DNA from: Caballeronia sp. BR00000012568055
GTDB taxonomy: Bacteria; Pseudomonadota; Gammaproteobacteria; Burkholderiales; Burkholderiaceae
NCBI RefSeq assembly: GCF_029439455.1
Contig: NZ_JAQFVG010000305.1
Coordinates: forward strand, 1 to 55,655
DNA: 55,655 nt
Direction of reading: 5' to 3'
The translations under genes were made by a program, and so were the position numbers. Below the pieces are notes generated by a model. That model searched no databases. It was given only the letters and a program-made list of their open reading frames with translations, and had not been told where the DNA came from. Each line of letters begins with the position of its first letter. The stretch's first letter is position 1. Shown in pieces: positions 17,323 through 27,132 of the stretch.

Positions 17323-18903
17323 ATGGATCGTTCACTTTCCGTTCTGATTGTTGGTGCGGGACCGACAGGTCTCACGCTCGCGCTCACCTTGCGGCGTCAT
17401 GGCATTGCAGCGCGTGTGATCGACAAGTTGCCGGAAACTGCGAATCTGTCGAAGGCGCTGGCCGTGTGGCCCGCGAGTCTCGAAGTGCTGAGCGGACTCG
17501 GTGTCGGCGCGGAATTCGCGAATGCGAGCGTGCCGCTGAAGGCCGTGGTCTTTGGCGATGGAACCGAACGCCTCGCACGCATTTCGATGGAAGACGGCAT
17601 CGACAGCGCGCATCCGCAGCCTATTTTGCTGCCGCAATCGCAAACGGAAGGCATTCTCGCGGCGCGTTACACGCAGATGGGCGGCGTCGTGCAGCGCGGC
17701 GTGGAACTCACCGGTCTCGTCGAACAAGCGGATACGGTCGATGTCACGCTACGTCACGCCGATGGCCGTATCGAGACCACGAACGCGGCGTGGGTGATCG
17801 GCGCGGACGGTGCGAAAAGCGCGGTGCGTCATGCGCTCGGCATCGAATTCGAAGGCGATACCGAGCACGAAGGCTACTGGCTCGGCGACGTGCATATCGA
17901 CGGCGCGGAACTCGATGCGCACAGCATCCATATCTGGTGGCACGACGGCGGCACGGTCGCGCTGTTTCCGTTCGAAGACGGCGTGTGGCGCGTGATTAGC
18001 CGCCGTCATGTCGATAAAGCACACGAGCAGAACGACGATCCGCCGACGCTCGATCAACTTCAGGAGCAAATGACGCGTCACGGCCCGCCTGGAGGCCGTT
18101 TGTCGGAGCCGGGATGGTTGTCTACCTTTCGCATCAACGAACGGCTGGCGGCCCGTTTTCGTGGCTCTGCGCGCGTGTTTCTTGCGGGCGATGCCGCGCA
18201 TATCCACAGTCCCGCAGGCGGCCAAGGCATGAACACCGGCATTCAGGATGCCGCCAATCTCGGCTGGAAGCTCGCGTATGTGCTGCAAGGGCGCGGCCAT
18301 CAGGCGACGCTGCTCGACAGCTATGAAGCGGAGCGCCGGCCGGTGGCGCGCGATGTCATCGCCAATGCGACGCGCATGCTGCATGTTGGCATGGCGCCTC
18401 ATCCCGTCGCACGCGTAGTACGCGATGCCGCCGTGCGCCTGATCGATCATATGCCTGCCTTGCAGGCGCGTTTGCGCACGGAAATGTCGGAAACCGACAT
18501 CACGTATCACGATGGTCCGCTGGTCGCATTGGGCGAGACGTCGCGTCATCCGTCGCGCGGCCATACGGGCACGCGTGCGCTCGATATCCGCTGGACCGAT
18601 CGCTCGGGCGAGGAACACAGCTTGTGGCCGTTGCTGAGCGAGCGTCATACGCTGCTCGCTTTCGGCGATGGCGTCGTGTCGCGCGCGGTCGAATGCGTCG
18701 CGCCTTACGAAGACGCCGTCGCGACGGTGACGCTGGGGTCATCGCTCGATATGGATCACGCCGCGCGCCATCGCTATGGTTTCGACGATGCAGGATGGGT
18801 GCTGATCCGCCCCGATCAGGTGATCGCGCTTCGCGGCACCGACGCGGATATCACCGCGCTGGAGCGTTATCTTGCGATGGTGATCGCGCCCGGCGCGATG
18901 TAA
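17323..18903 (+). CDS. FAD-dependent aromatic-type monooxygenase (PheA/TfdB family)
   Basis: This 526-residue flavoprotein has an N-terminal GAGPTGLTLALTLRRHG dinucleotide site, VIGADGAKSAVRHALG (DG motif), and VFLAGDAAHIHSPAGGQGMNTG (GD motif). A C-terminal thioredoxin-like part follows, as in phenol hydroxylase-type enzymes. It uses NAD(P)H and O2 to hydroxylate an aromatic or related compound. An AAAGGAAAG ribosome site precedes the start. No ring-cleavage gene is nearby, so the substrate is unknown. Confidence 0.85.
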   Translation: MDRSLSVLIVGAGPTGLTLALTLRRHGIAARVIDKLPETANLSKALAVWPASLEVLSGLGVGAEFANASVPLKAVVFGDGTERLARISMEDGIDSAHPQPILLPQSQTEGILAARYTQMGGVVQRGVELTGLVEQADTVDVTLRHADGRIETTNAAWVIGADGAKSAVRHALGIEFEGDTEHEGYWLGDVHIDGAELDAHSIHIWWHDGGTVALFPFEDGVWRVISRRHVDKAHEQNDDPPTLDQLQEQMTRHGPPGGRLSEPGWLSTFRINERLAARFRGSARVFLAGDAAHIHSPAGGQGMNTGIQDAANLGWKLAYVLQGRGHQATLLDSYEAERRPVARDVIANATRMLHVGMAPHPVARVVRDAAVRLIDHMPALQARLRTEMSETDITYHDGPLVALGETSRHPSRGHTGTRALDIRWTDRSGEEHSLWPLLSERHTLLAFGDGVVSRAVECVAPYEDAVATVTLGSSLDMDHAARHRYGFDDAGWVLIRPDQVIALRGTDADITALERYLAMVIAPGAM

Positions 18904-19092
18904 GCGATCGGTTGACATCGCGTTGTTACATGGCGGGCGTGTCGGACTTCGTGCAACCGCGTGCTGTCGGGCTTGATCGCGTATAACGGATGTAACACCG
19001 TAACGCTTGGAAAAAATCTCGTAGCCGCTTGTAGCCTGTTTGCCAGCTTCGCTCTCTACGATGCTCTCAGACCTTCACGCCGGGAGCATCGC

Positions 19093-19323
19093 ATGCTGAG
19101 TCCTCATGAAATCGCCACGCTGTTGCTGGTCCAACGTTCGCCGCATCAGGTCGAAGCCTTCGGGCAGCTTGCCGCGCGCTTGCAACAGGAAGAACTTGTC
19201 GAAATCGGCCGCTTGCCGACCGGCCATCCGATGCCCTTGCTGACGCCAAAAGGACAAGACATGTTGCGCCGGCTCGACGCGCTGCGTAGTCCGCGCGTGG
19301 TCGAACACGACGAGACCGAATAG
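19093..19323 (+). CDS. Small hypothetical protein, winged-helix-like
   Basis: This 76-residue protein starts MLSPHEIATLLLVQRSPHQV, contains GHPMPLLTPKGQDMLRRL and has a charged C-terminus. The helix-rich start followed by a 'LTPKG' beta-wing-like segment suggests a small winged-helix fold, as in DNA-binding or effector adapter proteins; this is inference only. The start at 19093 follows GGGAG. Longer upstream in-frame extensions have poor coding character. Function unknown. Confidence 0.65.
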   Translation: MLSPHEIATLLLVQRSPHQVEAFGQLAARLQQEELVEIGRLPTGHPMPLLTPKGQDMLRRLDALRSPRVVEHDETE

Positions 19324-19364
19324 CCTATTCTGAGGCTTCATTCGTTCATTCAAGGGAGCCGCAG

Positions 19365-20186
19365 GTGACGAAGCCAACGATTGCAATTTTGGGCGCGGGC
19401 GCAATGGGATCGGCGATCGGGCGTTATCTTACGCAATCGGGCGCGCGCGTGCTGACGACGCTCGAAGGACGCAGCGCCGCGAGTGCATCGCGTGCGCGGG
19501 AAGCGGGGATGGAGGATGCGAGTATCGATCGACTCGTCGCGTGTGATTTCCTGCTGTCGATCGTACCGCCTGGCGTGGCTGTCGAATCTGCTGAACGTCT
19601 TGTCGATGTGCTGAGCCAGTCCGCTAAAAAGCCCGTCTATATCGATTGCAACGCGATCAGCCCCGACACCGTTGCCGTGATTGCCAACGTGCTCGCATCA
19701 ACCGGCGCACCGTTCGTCGATGGCGCGATCATCGGCGCACCGACATCGCCGAAGTTCTACATGTCGGGACCGCACGCCGCGCAAACCGCGCAACTCAACT
19801 ATGCCGGTCTCGTCGTGCGCGTGCTCGATGGTCCGCTCGGCGCGGCATCGGCGCTGAAGATGTCGTATGCGGGTATCACCAAAGGACTGACCGCGCTCGG
19901 CTCCGCCATGTCGCTCGCCGCGATGCGCAACGGCGCAGGCAAGGCGCTGTTCGATGAGTTGTCGGAGAGTCAGCCCGAGTTGCTGAAATGGCTATCGGGC
20001 AATGTGCCGCGCATGCCGCCGAAGGCGTATCGATGGGTCGCGGAGATGGAAGAGATCGCGGCTTTCATCGGCGCGGATTTCGTGGAGCATCGCATTTATG
20101 AAGGCGCGGCGGGCCTTTATGATCGGCTATCGAAGGATAAGGATGCGACCGGCGTGCTTGAAAAATTTTTTAAGAAGGAAGACTAA
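19365..20186 (+). CDS. NAD(P)-dependent beta-hydroxyacid-dehydrogenase-like oxidoreductase (DUF1932)
   Basis: This 273-residue protein has a Rossmann N-terminus (IAILGAGAMGSAIGRYL) of the 6-phosphogluconate dehydrogenase/hydroxyisobutyrate dehydrogenase type and a C-terminal all-helical domain like DUF1932 (LKMSYAGITKGLTALGSAM). It uses a GTG start at 19365 preceded by AAGGGAG. The last 17 bp overlap the convergent MocR gene. The substrate is unknown. Adjacency to a MocR regulator suggests amine or amino-acid related metabolism, but this is weak. Confidence 0.8.
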   Translation: MTKPTIAILGAGAMGSAIGRYLTQSGARVLTTLEGRSAASASRAREAGMEDASIDRLVACDFLLSIVPPGVAVESAERLVDVLSQSAKKPVYIDCNAISPDTVAVIANVLASTGAPFVDGAIIGAPTSPKFYMSGPHAAQTAQLNYAGLVVRVLDGPLGAASALKMSYAGITKGLTALGSAMSLAAMRNGAGKALFDELSESQPELLKWLSGNVPRMPPKAYRWVAEMEEIAAFIGADFVEHRIYEGAAGLYDRLSKDKDATGVLEKFFKKED

Positions 20187-21597
20187 GCGATTTTTCGCTC
20201 ATATGCTCAAAGAAACGCTTGGCGCGCTTGTCGCCTGCATAAGCCGAATTGATACGCACCCACGGAGACGTCTCGCCATTCGGCCGATAGTAACTGCCGG
20301 GCGCAAGCGTTACGCCGAGCTTCAGCGCTTCATCGACCAGCACGTTCGAATCGTCGATGCCCGGCACTTTCGCCCAAACAAAGTTGCCGCCGCTGGGTTC
20401 ATCGAACACGTCCCAGCCGTGTTCTTCCAGCGTTTGCACCGCGCTCGACAATGAATCGCGCACGCGCTTGCGCAGCCGTTCCAGATACTTTCGATACGTC
20501 CCGCGCTCCAGCAGACTCGCCGCGACCGCTTCGGCGAAACGCGTGCCGCCAAGACTCGTGAGCACTTTCACATCGACGAGATGCTTCACTAATTCGCGAT
20601 TTGCCGCGAGATAACCGATCCGCAGCGACGACGACAGCGTCTTCGACAAACCACCGACATAGATCACGCGATCGAGTTGATCGAGCGATGCGAGACGTTG
20701 CGTCGGCACGGCTTGAAAGTCGGCGTAGATGTCGTCTTCGACCAAGGTGAAGCCGTGTTGCGTCGCCAGTTGCAGCAGCTTGAACGCGATCTGCGGCGCA
20801 ACGGTCGTCGCGGTCGGGTTCTGGAACACGGTGTTGATGAAGAACAGCTTCGGCTTGTGCTGCTTCAGCAGTTCTTCGGCCACATCGATATCCGGTCCGT
20901 TTGCCAGACGCGGCACGCCGACCAGCCGCACGCCCTGTAACTTCAGCAATCCGAATAAATTGTAGTAGCCAGGATCTTCGACGAAAACGGTATCGCCCGG
21001 TTTGAGCATGTAGCGCACCACAAGGTCGAGCGCCTGACTCGCGCCGGTGGTCAGCATCACGTTCGGCAAATCCGCGCCGATACCGAGCGCGTTCAGACGC
21101 ATCAGCACTTGCTGGCGCAGGTTGGTATCGCCGTGCGGAATCGCGTAATCGATCACGCTCGACACATCCATGCGCGATGCCTGGCGGATCGCTTGCGTCA
21201 GGCCGTCCACATCGCGCCAGAATTCGGGCACGAATCCGCTCGACAACTTCAGCGTCTCGCCGGGATAGTTGAATTGCTGAAGAATCTGGTTCGATTCCTC
21301 TTCGGCCAGACGCGGATTGCAATTGCCCGAACCGCCTTCGCGTTCTTCGACGTGATTTGCCACGTAAAACCCGGAACCGTGCTTCGGCTGAATCAGTCCG
21401 CGCGATGCAAGCCGGTCGTACGCCTCGATCACCGGGAATCGGCTGATACGCTGCTCGGCCGCCAACTGGCGGATGGACGGCAGCTTCGCGCCCGCGAGCA
21501 CGCGGCGCGAGCGGATCATTGTTTCGATCTGATCGACGAGTTGCTCGGTCAGCGGCACGCCGGTGGCGCCATCGATCGTGAGGGGAAGGGCGTTCAT
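20170..21597 (-). CDS. MocR-type regulator (GntR helix-turn-helix fused to aminotransferase fold)
   Basis: This 475-residue protein has a GntR winged helix at about 12-85 (LPSIRQLAAEQRISR, HGSGFYVANH) and a fold-type-I aminotransferase domain after it. The PLP lysine is K319 in VIYVGGLSKTLSSSLRIGYL and the ring-stacking region is VEDPGYYN. MocR proteins sense PLP or amino compounds and bind direct repeats. It is divergent from a DUF2917 gene across a gap with six TGTTCA half-sites, its likely operators. Confidence 0.9.
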   Translation of the reverse strand: MNALPLTIDGATGVPLTEQLVDQIETMIRSRRVLAGAKLPSIRQLAAEQRISRFPVIEAYDRLASRGLIQPKHGSGFYVANHVEEREGGSGNCNPRLAEEESNQILQQFNYPGETLKLSSGFVPEFWRDVDGLTQAIRQASRMDVSSVIDYAIPHGDTNLRQQVLMRLNALGIGADLPNVMLTTGASQALDLVVRYMLKPGDTVFVEDPGYYNLFGLLKLQGVRLVGVPRLANGPDIDVAEELLKQHKPKLFFINTVFQNPTATTVAPQIAFKLLQLATQHGFTLVEDDIYADFQAVPTQRLASLDQLDRVIYVGGLSKTLSSSLRIGYLAANRELVKHLVDVKVLTSLGGTRFAEAVAASLLERGTYRKYLERLRKRVRDSLSSAVQTLEEHGWDVFDEPSGGNFVWAKVPGIDDSNVLVDEALKLGVTLAPGSYYRPNGETSPWVRINSAYAGDKRAKRFFEHMSEKSLSLPS

Positions 21598-21610
21598 TTT
21601 GGGGCGAAAG

Positions 21611-21792
21611 TGTTCAGTCGTTTGCGGTGAACAGTTGCGAACTGCTGTTCATAAGCGTATTCGAACGCATCCGAAAAGTGCCGTCAAGCTAGGCCGAATG
21701 GCTAGTTTAGGTGTTTTGGGTCGTGCTCACACAACCGAACTGTTCACACTTTTTCACTGAACAGTTCCGATGCAACTGTGCAGAACTGTTCA
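21611..21792. promoter_or_regulatory. Cluster of TGTTCA operator half-sites
   Basis: Six copies of TGTTCA or its complement occur at 21611, 21628, 21646, 21741, 21758 and 21787. TGAACAG-N10-CTGTTCA spans 21628-21651. A perfect 10-bp inverted repeat GAACTGTTCA/TGAACAGTTC spans 21737-21767, and a third GAACTGTTCA lies at 21783-21792. The cluster sits between the divergent MocR and DUF2917 genes, so it is the likely MocR binding array. Confidence 0.75.
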
Positions 21793-21897
21793 TTCAAGCT
21801 GTTCGGAAATGGCCGAATAATAGACTCAACGGCTGCGTCTTTCCCGATTTCCCCGATTTTCATGTGCGCAGCCTTCCGAACCCAAAGGAGCGGCATC

Positions 21898-22218
21898 ATG
21901 CGTGAAATCCGTACTTTCGAACTCGACCGGCAAGACGCAGCCACGCGCTGGGTGATCGACCGTCCGCAAACGCTGCACGTTTTGCGCGGGCAAATCTGGC
22001 TGACCATCGAAGGCGAAGCCGACGATCATTGGCTGGACGCGGGCGCGTCCGTCGAACTGCAGCCGTTCACGACGATCTGGGTCAGCGGCGCGCAGGACGC
22101 GATCCGATTCTCGCTGGCGTCTACATCGACGACGTACGCGCGCACTTTCAGCGATATGCTGCGCGGCTGGTTCGCGCGCCGCACGACGAACACACACGTC
22201 GCGACATATAGAACCTAA
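21898..22218 (+). CDS. DUF2917 family protein
   Basis: This 106-residue protein matches the DUF2917 pattern: RWVIDRPQTLHVLRGQIWLTIEGEADDHWL near the start, then AGASVELQPFTTIWVSG, suggesting a small beta-rich cupin-like sheet. The start at 21898 follows AAAGGAG. It is divergent from mocR across the TGTTCA cluster, so MocR probably controls it. Function unknown. Confidence 0.8.
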   Translation: MREIRTFELDRQDAATRWVIDRPQTLHVLRGQIWLTIEGEADDHWLDAGASVELQPFTTIWVSGAQDAIRFSLASTSTTYARTFSDMLRGWFARRTTNTHVATYRT

Positions 22219-22223
22219 AGGCG

Positions 22224-22247
22224 AAAAAAAACCCGGCAAGCGCCGGG
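22224..22247 (-). terminator. Terminator of the acnA operon
   Basis: Read on the minus strand, CCCGGC-GCTT-GCCGGG is followed by a run of eight T residues (A run at 22224-22231). It closes the leftward mdh-to-acnA transcript and can also stop the rightward DUF2917 gene only weakly. Confidence 0.85.
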
Positions 22248-22257
22248 TCCAATGTTC

Positions 22258-22277
22258 CCGCGCTCTTTCGAGCGCGG
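22258..22277. repeat. 8-bp inverted repeat between acnA and its terminator
   Basis: CCGCGCTC (22258-22265) and GAGCGCGG (22270-22277) pair perfectly around TTTC. It lies 20 bp after the acnA stop and just before the main terminator, and probably stabilises the mRNA 3' end. Confidence 0.55.
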
Positions 22278-22296
22278 TCACCTGCAAAAGTATAGT

Positions 22297-25002
22297 TTAA
22301 GCCGCGAGCAGCGAACGCAGCACGAACGGCAAAATCCCGCCGTGCTTGTAGTAATCGACTTCAATCGGCGTATCGATACGCAGCAGCACTTGCACGCGAT
22401 CTTCCTTGCCGTCCTTGCGGTGGATCACCAGCGTGACTTCCTGCTGCGGCTTGAAGTCGTCGCCGAGACCTTCGATGTCGTACGTTTCTTCGCCCGTGAT
22501 ATTCAGCGTCTGAACGCTGTCCGTGCCCTTGAACTGCAGCGGCAGCACGCCCATGCCGACCAGATTCGAACGGTGAATCCGCTCGAAGCTGCGCGCCACG
22601 ACCGCCTTCACGCCGAGCAATTGCGTGCCCTTCGCCGCCCAGTCGCGCGACGAACCCGTGCCGTACTCTTCGCCCGCGAAAATCACCGTCTGCGTGCCGG
22701 CGTCGATGTACTTCATCGCGGCATCGTAGATGGAGAGTTGTTCGCCGCTCGGCTGATGAATCGTCAAACCGCCTTCCACGCGCGTGCCGTCTTCCTTGGC
22801 CGGGATCATCAGGTTCTTGATCCGCACGTTGGCGAAGGTGCCGCGCATCATCACGTCATGGTTTCCGCGACGCGAGCCGTAGCTGTTGAAGTCGGCCTTC
22901 TGCACGCCGTTCGCCTTCAGCCACACGCCCGCCGGCGATGTTTCCTTGATCGAACCCGCCGGGCTGATGTGGTCGGTAGTCACCGAGTCGCCGAAAATGC
23001 CGAGCGCGCGCGCGCCCTTGACGGCAGGAATCGAGTCGGCCGGTTGCATCGAAAAATCATGGCCGAAGAACGGCGGTTCGGCGATGTAGGTCGATTTCGG
23101 CCAGTCGTAGACTTGACCGCTTTCGCCCGCAATCTTGCTCCACAGATCGCCGTCCTTGGTGAGCTGCGAGTAGTTCGACTGGAACGCCTTGGCGTCGAGC
23201 GCGTACTTGAGCAGCGCGTGGACTTCGTCGCTGGTCGGCCAGATGTCGCCGAGATAGATATCGCGACCGCCCGTGCCCTTGCCGACCGGCTCGGTCATCA
23301 GATCGCGCGTGATATTGCCAGCGATGGCGTACGCCACGACCAGCGGCGGCGAAGCCAGGAAGTTCGCGCGGATATTCGGGTGAATACGCGCTTCGAAGTT
23401 ACGGTTGCCTGAGAGCACCGCCGCCGCGACGATATCGTTTTTCACGATGGCGTCGTTCAACTCAGGCGTCAGATCGCCTGCATTGCCGATACACGTCGTG
23501 CAGCCGTACGCGGCGAGCGTGAAGCCGAGCTTGTCGAGATACTTGAGCAAGTCGGTCTTCGTCAGATACTCCGTGACGATGCGCGATCCCGGCGCCAGCG
23601 ACGTCTTGATATGCGGCGCGACCGTCAGCCCCGCTTCGACGGCCTTCTTCGCCAGCAGACCCGCCGCCAGCAGCACGCTCGGATTCGACGTGTTCGTGCA
23701 CGACGTAATCGCTGCGATCAGCACATCGCCGTTCTTTACATCGACGCCATCGGCGGTTTTGTAGTCGGCGTCCAGATCGGCGGCCTTCTTGTTGAAGCCG
23801 TTTTCGCCGACCGGCTTCGAGAACAGATCGACGAACGTGCTCTTCACATTGCCGATTTCAATCCGATCCTGCGGACGCTTCGGGCCCGCCAGCGACGGCG
23901 CAACCGTCGAAAGATCGAGCGTCAGCGTCTTCGAGTAATCGATATCGCCGGCCTTCGGCACGCCCCACAGCTTCTGCGCTTTGAAATACTTTTCGAACGC
24001 GGCGATTTCGGCCTTGGTGCGGCCCGTGCCTTCGAAATATTCGATGGTCTTTTCATCGACCGGGAAGAAGCCCATGGTCGCGCCATACTCCGGCGCCATA
24101 TTGCCGATGGTCGCGCGGTCCGGCACGCCGATCGACGCGGTGCCTTCGCCGAAGAACTCGACGAACTTGCCGACGACCTTCTCTTTACGCAGCATTTCGG
24201 TGATGGTCAGGACCAGATCGGTGGCCGTGCAGCCTTCGCGCAGCTTGCCCTTCAGTTCGACGCCCACGACATCCGGCGTCAGGAAATACACCGGCTGGCC
24301 GAGCATGCCCGCTTCCGCTTCGATCCCGCCCACGCCCCAGCCCACCACGCCGATACCGTTGATCATCGTGGTATGCGAGTCGGTGCCGACGAGCGTGTCC
24401 GGATAGTAGACGCCGTCCTTCTTGTGCACGCCGCGCGCGAGATATTCCAGATTCACCTGATGCACGATCCCGATGCCCGGCGGCACGACCTTGAACGTAT
24501 CGAAGGCCTGCATGCCCCACTTCATGAACTGGTAGCGCTCGTTATTGCGCTGGAATTCCAGCTTCATGTTCAGATCGAGCGCGTTCGGCTCGCGGAAATG
24601 ATCGATCTGCACCGAGTGATCGACCACGAGGTCCACCGGCACCAGCGGCTCGATGGCCTTCGGATCCTTGCCCGAACGCTGCGCGACGCCACGCATTGCG
24701 GCGATATCGGCGAGCAGCGGCACGCCGGTGAAATCCTGCAACACGACGCGCGCGACCACGAACGGAATTTCATCGACACGGGCGGCGTTCGGCTTCCAGT
24801 TCGCCAGTTGCTCGATGTGCTCCTCCGAAATCTTCTTGCCGTCGTAGTTGCGCAGCACCGATTCGAGCACCAGACGAATCGAGACCGGCAGACGTTGAAT
24901 CTTGACCTTGAGCGCGTCACCCAGTTGCGGCAGCGAGTAGTACTTGCCTTTACCGGAGCCGGCGTCGAATTCCTTGAGCGTGTTGTGAAGATTGTGGGTC
25001 AT
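22297..25002 (-). CDS. acnA: Aconitate hydratase A
   Basis: This 901-residue [4Fe-4S] enzyme has the usual AcnA length. The three cluster cysteines are visible in [11 protein letters not shown] and [11 protein letters not shown], and it has the substrate-site [13 protein letters not shown] and [16 protein letters not shown] motifs. It interconverts citrate and isocitrate, and probably 2-methylcitrate-derived aconitate in this setting because prpC and prpD lie in the same operon and no acnD or prpF is present. It starts 40 bp after prpD with AAGGAAA as ribosome site. Confidence 0.95.
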   Translation of the reverse strand: MTHNLHNTLKEFDAGSGKGKYYSLPQLGDALKVKIQRLPVSIRLVLESVLRNYDGKKISEEHIEQLANWKPNAARVDEIPFVVARVVLQDFTGVPLLADIAAMRGVAQRSGKDPKAIEPLVPVDLVVDHSVQIDHFREPNALDLNMKLEFQRNNERYQFMKWGMQAFDTFKVVPPGIGIVHQVNLEYLARGVHKKDGVYYPDTLVGTDSHTTMINGIGVVGWGVGGIEAEAGMLGQPVYFLTPDVVGVELKGKLREGCTATDLVLTITEMLRKEKVVGKFVEFFGEGTASIGVPDRATIGNMAPEYGATMGFFPVDEKTIEYFEGTGRTKAEIAAFEKYFKAQKLWGVPKAGDIDYSKTLTLDLSTVAPSLAGPKRPQDRIEIGNVKSTFVDLFSKPVGENGFNKKAADLDADYKTADGVDVKNGDVLIAAITSCTNTSNPSVLLAAGLLAKKAVEAGLTVAPHIKTSLAPGSRIVTEYLTKTDLLKYLDKLGFTLAAYGCTTCIGNAGDLTPELNDAIVKNDIVAAAVLSGNRNFEARIHPNIRANFLASPPLVVAYAIAGNITRDLMTEPVGKGTGGRDIYLGDIWPTSDEVHALLKYALDAKAFQSNYSQLTKDGDLWSKIAGESGQVYDWPKSTYIAEPPFFGHDFSMQPADSIPAVKGARALGIFGDSVTTDHISPAGSIKETSPAGVWLKANGVQKADFNSYGSRRGNHDVMMRGTFANVRIKNLMIPAKEDGTRVEGGLTIHQPSGEQLSIYDAAMKYIDAGTQTVIFAGEEYGTGSSRDWAAKGTQLLGVKAVVARSFERIHRSNLVGMGVLPLQFKGTDSVQTLNITGEETYDIEGLGDDFKPQQEVTLVIHRKDGKEDRVQVLLRIDTPIEVDYYKHGGILPFVLRSLLAA

Positions 25003-25042
25003 GGTTATTTTCCTTGCGCTAGACGGACATGATCGACTGAGA

Positions 25043-26479
25043 CTAAATCACATACAAATCAACGTATTCATTGACCGGCATTGCTTCGAGCTTTGCCTGA
25101 TCCAGCGACACCGTGAGGATCGCCTGTTGTTGCTTCTGCGGGAATCTGCGCGCGAGATTGATTCTGAACTTCTCGACGAGCAGCGGAATGCCGTCCGCGC
25201 GGCGGCGTTTGTGACCGATCGGATATTCGACCGCGACTTCATCGAGCTGCGTGCCATCGGTGAATTCGATGGTGAGCGCGTTGGCGATCGAACGCTTGTC
25301 CGGGTCGTGATAATCCTTGGTGAATTGCGGGTCTTCCACGCATGTCATTTTCGCGCGCAATGCGTCGATGCGCGGATCCTGCGCGATGGCATCTTCGTAA
25401 TCCGCGGCGGTGAGACGGCCGAAGATCAGCGGCACGGCGATCATGTACTGAATGCAGTGATCGCGGTCAGCCGGATTGCTCAACGGCCCGCTCTTATCGA
25501 TGATGCGAATCGCCGCTTCGTGCGTACGAACGGTGATCCTGCCGATATCTTCAATACGCTTGCCAGACTGCTGCAATTGCGCATGCAGAATCATGGCCGC
25601 TTCGGCAGCGGTCTGCGCATGAAACTCGGCGGGGAACGATATCTTGAAGAGCACGTTCTCCATCACATACGAGCCGTACGGACGCTGAAACTCGAACGGC
25701 TTGCCTTTGAAGAGCACGTCGTAAAAACCCCATGTTTTAGCGGTCAGAACAGATGGATAACCCATCTCGCCAGTCTTCGCGATCAGCGCGAGACGCACGG
25801 CGCGCGAGGTGGCATCGCCAGCGGCCCACGATTTGCGCGAACCGGTATTCGGCGCATGCCGATAGGTGCGCAGCGCGTGGCCATCGACCATTGCAAGCGA
25901 AACGGCATTGATGAGTTCATCGCGCGATAAACCGATCATCTCCCCGACAACCGCAGTCGATGCGAGCTTGACGAGCAGAACGTGATCGAGTCCGACCTTG
26001 TTGAACGAATTCTCCAGCGCAATGCAGCCCTGAATTTCGTGCGCCTTGATCATCGCGATCAAAACGTCTTTCATGCTGAGCGGCTTGCCGTTGCGCGAAA
26101 GCCAATCAGCGGTGGCGAGAATGCCGCCGAGGTTATCCGACGGATGACCCCATTCGGCCGCGAGCCACGTGTCGTTGAAGTCGAGCCAGCGGATCATCGC
26201 GCCGATATTGAAGGCGGCCTGAACCGGGTCGAGTTGAAATTGGGTGCCCGGCACTTTCGCGCCATTGGGGACGATCGTGCCGAGCACGATTGGTCCCAAA
26301 AGCTTGGTGCAGGCGGGATAAGAGAGCGCTTCGAGTCCGCAACCGAGCGTGTCGATCAGGCAGTTGCGCGCGGTCTCCAGCGCAAGCGTGCTGTCAACGT
26401 GGTACTCGCGAACATAGTCAACTATGTTGGCGAGTACCGTGTCCGGGTCAGGCCGGACAGTCGAGATCGGTGCGGACAT
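25043..26479 (-). CDS. prpD: 2-methylcitrate dehydratase (MmgE/PrpD family)
   Basis: This 478-residue MmgE/PrpD protein has [44 protein letters not shown] and [10 protein letters not shown]. It dehydrates 2-methylcitrate in propionate oxidation, working with PrpC and an aconitase-type hydratase. The start at 26479 ([11 protein letters not shown]) is chosen because the longer ORF runs through the upstream gene's 3' end, and AGGAATCC precedes it. It sits between the MliC-like gene and acnA. Confidence 0.92.
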   Translation of the reverse strand: MSAPISTVRPDPDTVLANIVDYVREYHVDSTLALETARNCLIDTLGCGLEALSYPACTKLLGPIVLGTIVPNGAKVPGTQFQLDPVQAAFNIGAMIRWLDFNDTWLAAEWGHPSDNLGGILATADWLSRNGKPLSMKDVLIAMIKAHEIQGCIALENSFNKVGLDHVLLVKLASTAVVGEMIGLSRDELINAVSLAMVDGHALRTYRHAPNTGSRKSWAAGDATSRAVRLALIAKTGEMGYPSVLTAKTWGFYDVLFKGKPFEFQRPYGSYVMENVLFKISFPAEFHAQTAAEAAMILHAQLQQSGKRIEDIGRITVRTHEAAIRIIDKSGPLSNPADRDHCIQYMIAVPLIFGRLTAADYEDAIAQDPRIDALRAKMTCVEDPQFTKDYHDPDKRSIANALTIEFTDGTQLDEVAVEYPIGHKRRRADGIPLLVEKFRINLARRFPQKQQQAILTVSLDQAKLEAMPVNEYVDLYVI

Positions 26480-26511
26480 CGAGGATTCCTGTGGAACGCC
26501 GCTTGTTTGAC

Positions 26512-27042
26512 TTACGGGGCAGTCTTGATCAACGGGTTCTGCTTGAGTGCTTCGGCTTGCGTCGGCGCATTCGCACCGGCCGCCATTTCCGCCGTCATGC
26601 ACTCGTCGGCGAGACGCGATTCGTCCTTGTCGGAGAACAGCATGGCCTTGCTCGGGATCACGACCAGATCCATGCCCGATGCGGAGTCGTGGAAACGATC
26701 CGCGCCGGTCGTCGTGTCCTGACGCGGCAGCTTGTAGTCCTTCTTGGCCCAGTTCACCGTCACGATGGCGTCACGCTTCATGTCACCTTTCAGATAGAAA
26801 GCCGTGCCGTCCTTGCAACTCCACTTGACTGCGCCTTCCGGAATCGGATCGGTCTTCGCTGCCGCGGCGGCTTCCGCCTTGGACGAGCGCTTGACGATAC
26901 GGCGCGCGGGTGCGGGACGCTTGGCCTTGGCCGTCGCCGCCGTGCCGGATGCTGCGGTTGTCGCGGCGGATGCGTCGGCGCTGACAAACACGCTGGTGGT
27001 GGCCAGCGTACCGACGATTGCTGCGATCAGAAGTTTGTTCAT
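26512..27042 (-). CDS. Small exported MliC-like protein
   Basis: This 176-residue protein has a Sec signal (cleavage near SADASA-ATT, residue 26), an Ala/Lys-rich linker and a C-terminal domain. [11 protein letters not shown] starts the domain, [19 protein letters not shown] lies in the middle and DECM ends it. The two-cysteine layout and order resemble C-type lysozyme inhibitors of the MliC family, an inference from pattern only. It interrupts an otherwise metabolic prpC-prpD-acnA operon, 90 bp after prpC and 32 bp before prpD. Confidence 0.6.
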   Translation of the reverse strand: MNKLLIAAIVGTLATTSVFVSADASAATTAASGTAATAKAKRPAPARRIVKRSSKAEAAAAAKTDPIPEGAVKWSCKDGTAFYLKGDMKRDAIVTVNWAKKDYKLPRQDTTTGADRFHDSASGMDLVVIPSKAMLFSDKDESRLADECMTAEMAAGANAPTQAEALKQNPLIKTAP

Positions 27043-27132
27043 CGATGAAACCTTTTCGAAAACTTGGGGTTGAATGGCGATTACCGCGCGGAATGGAATA
27101 CTCCGAAAGGGAGCATCCGATCGCGCAGCTCA

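Noticed and set aside
22252..23412. A 386-codon rightward ORF antisense to acnA
   Set aside because: It is an antisense shadow of a strongly conserved aconitase and has Arg/His-rich, non-family sequence.
22297..25002. Calling this aconitase AcnD of the methylcitrate pathway
   Set aside because: The length (901), the AcnA-type motifs and the absence of a prpF neighbour favour AcnA, although methylcitrate-linked use is possible.
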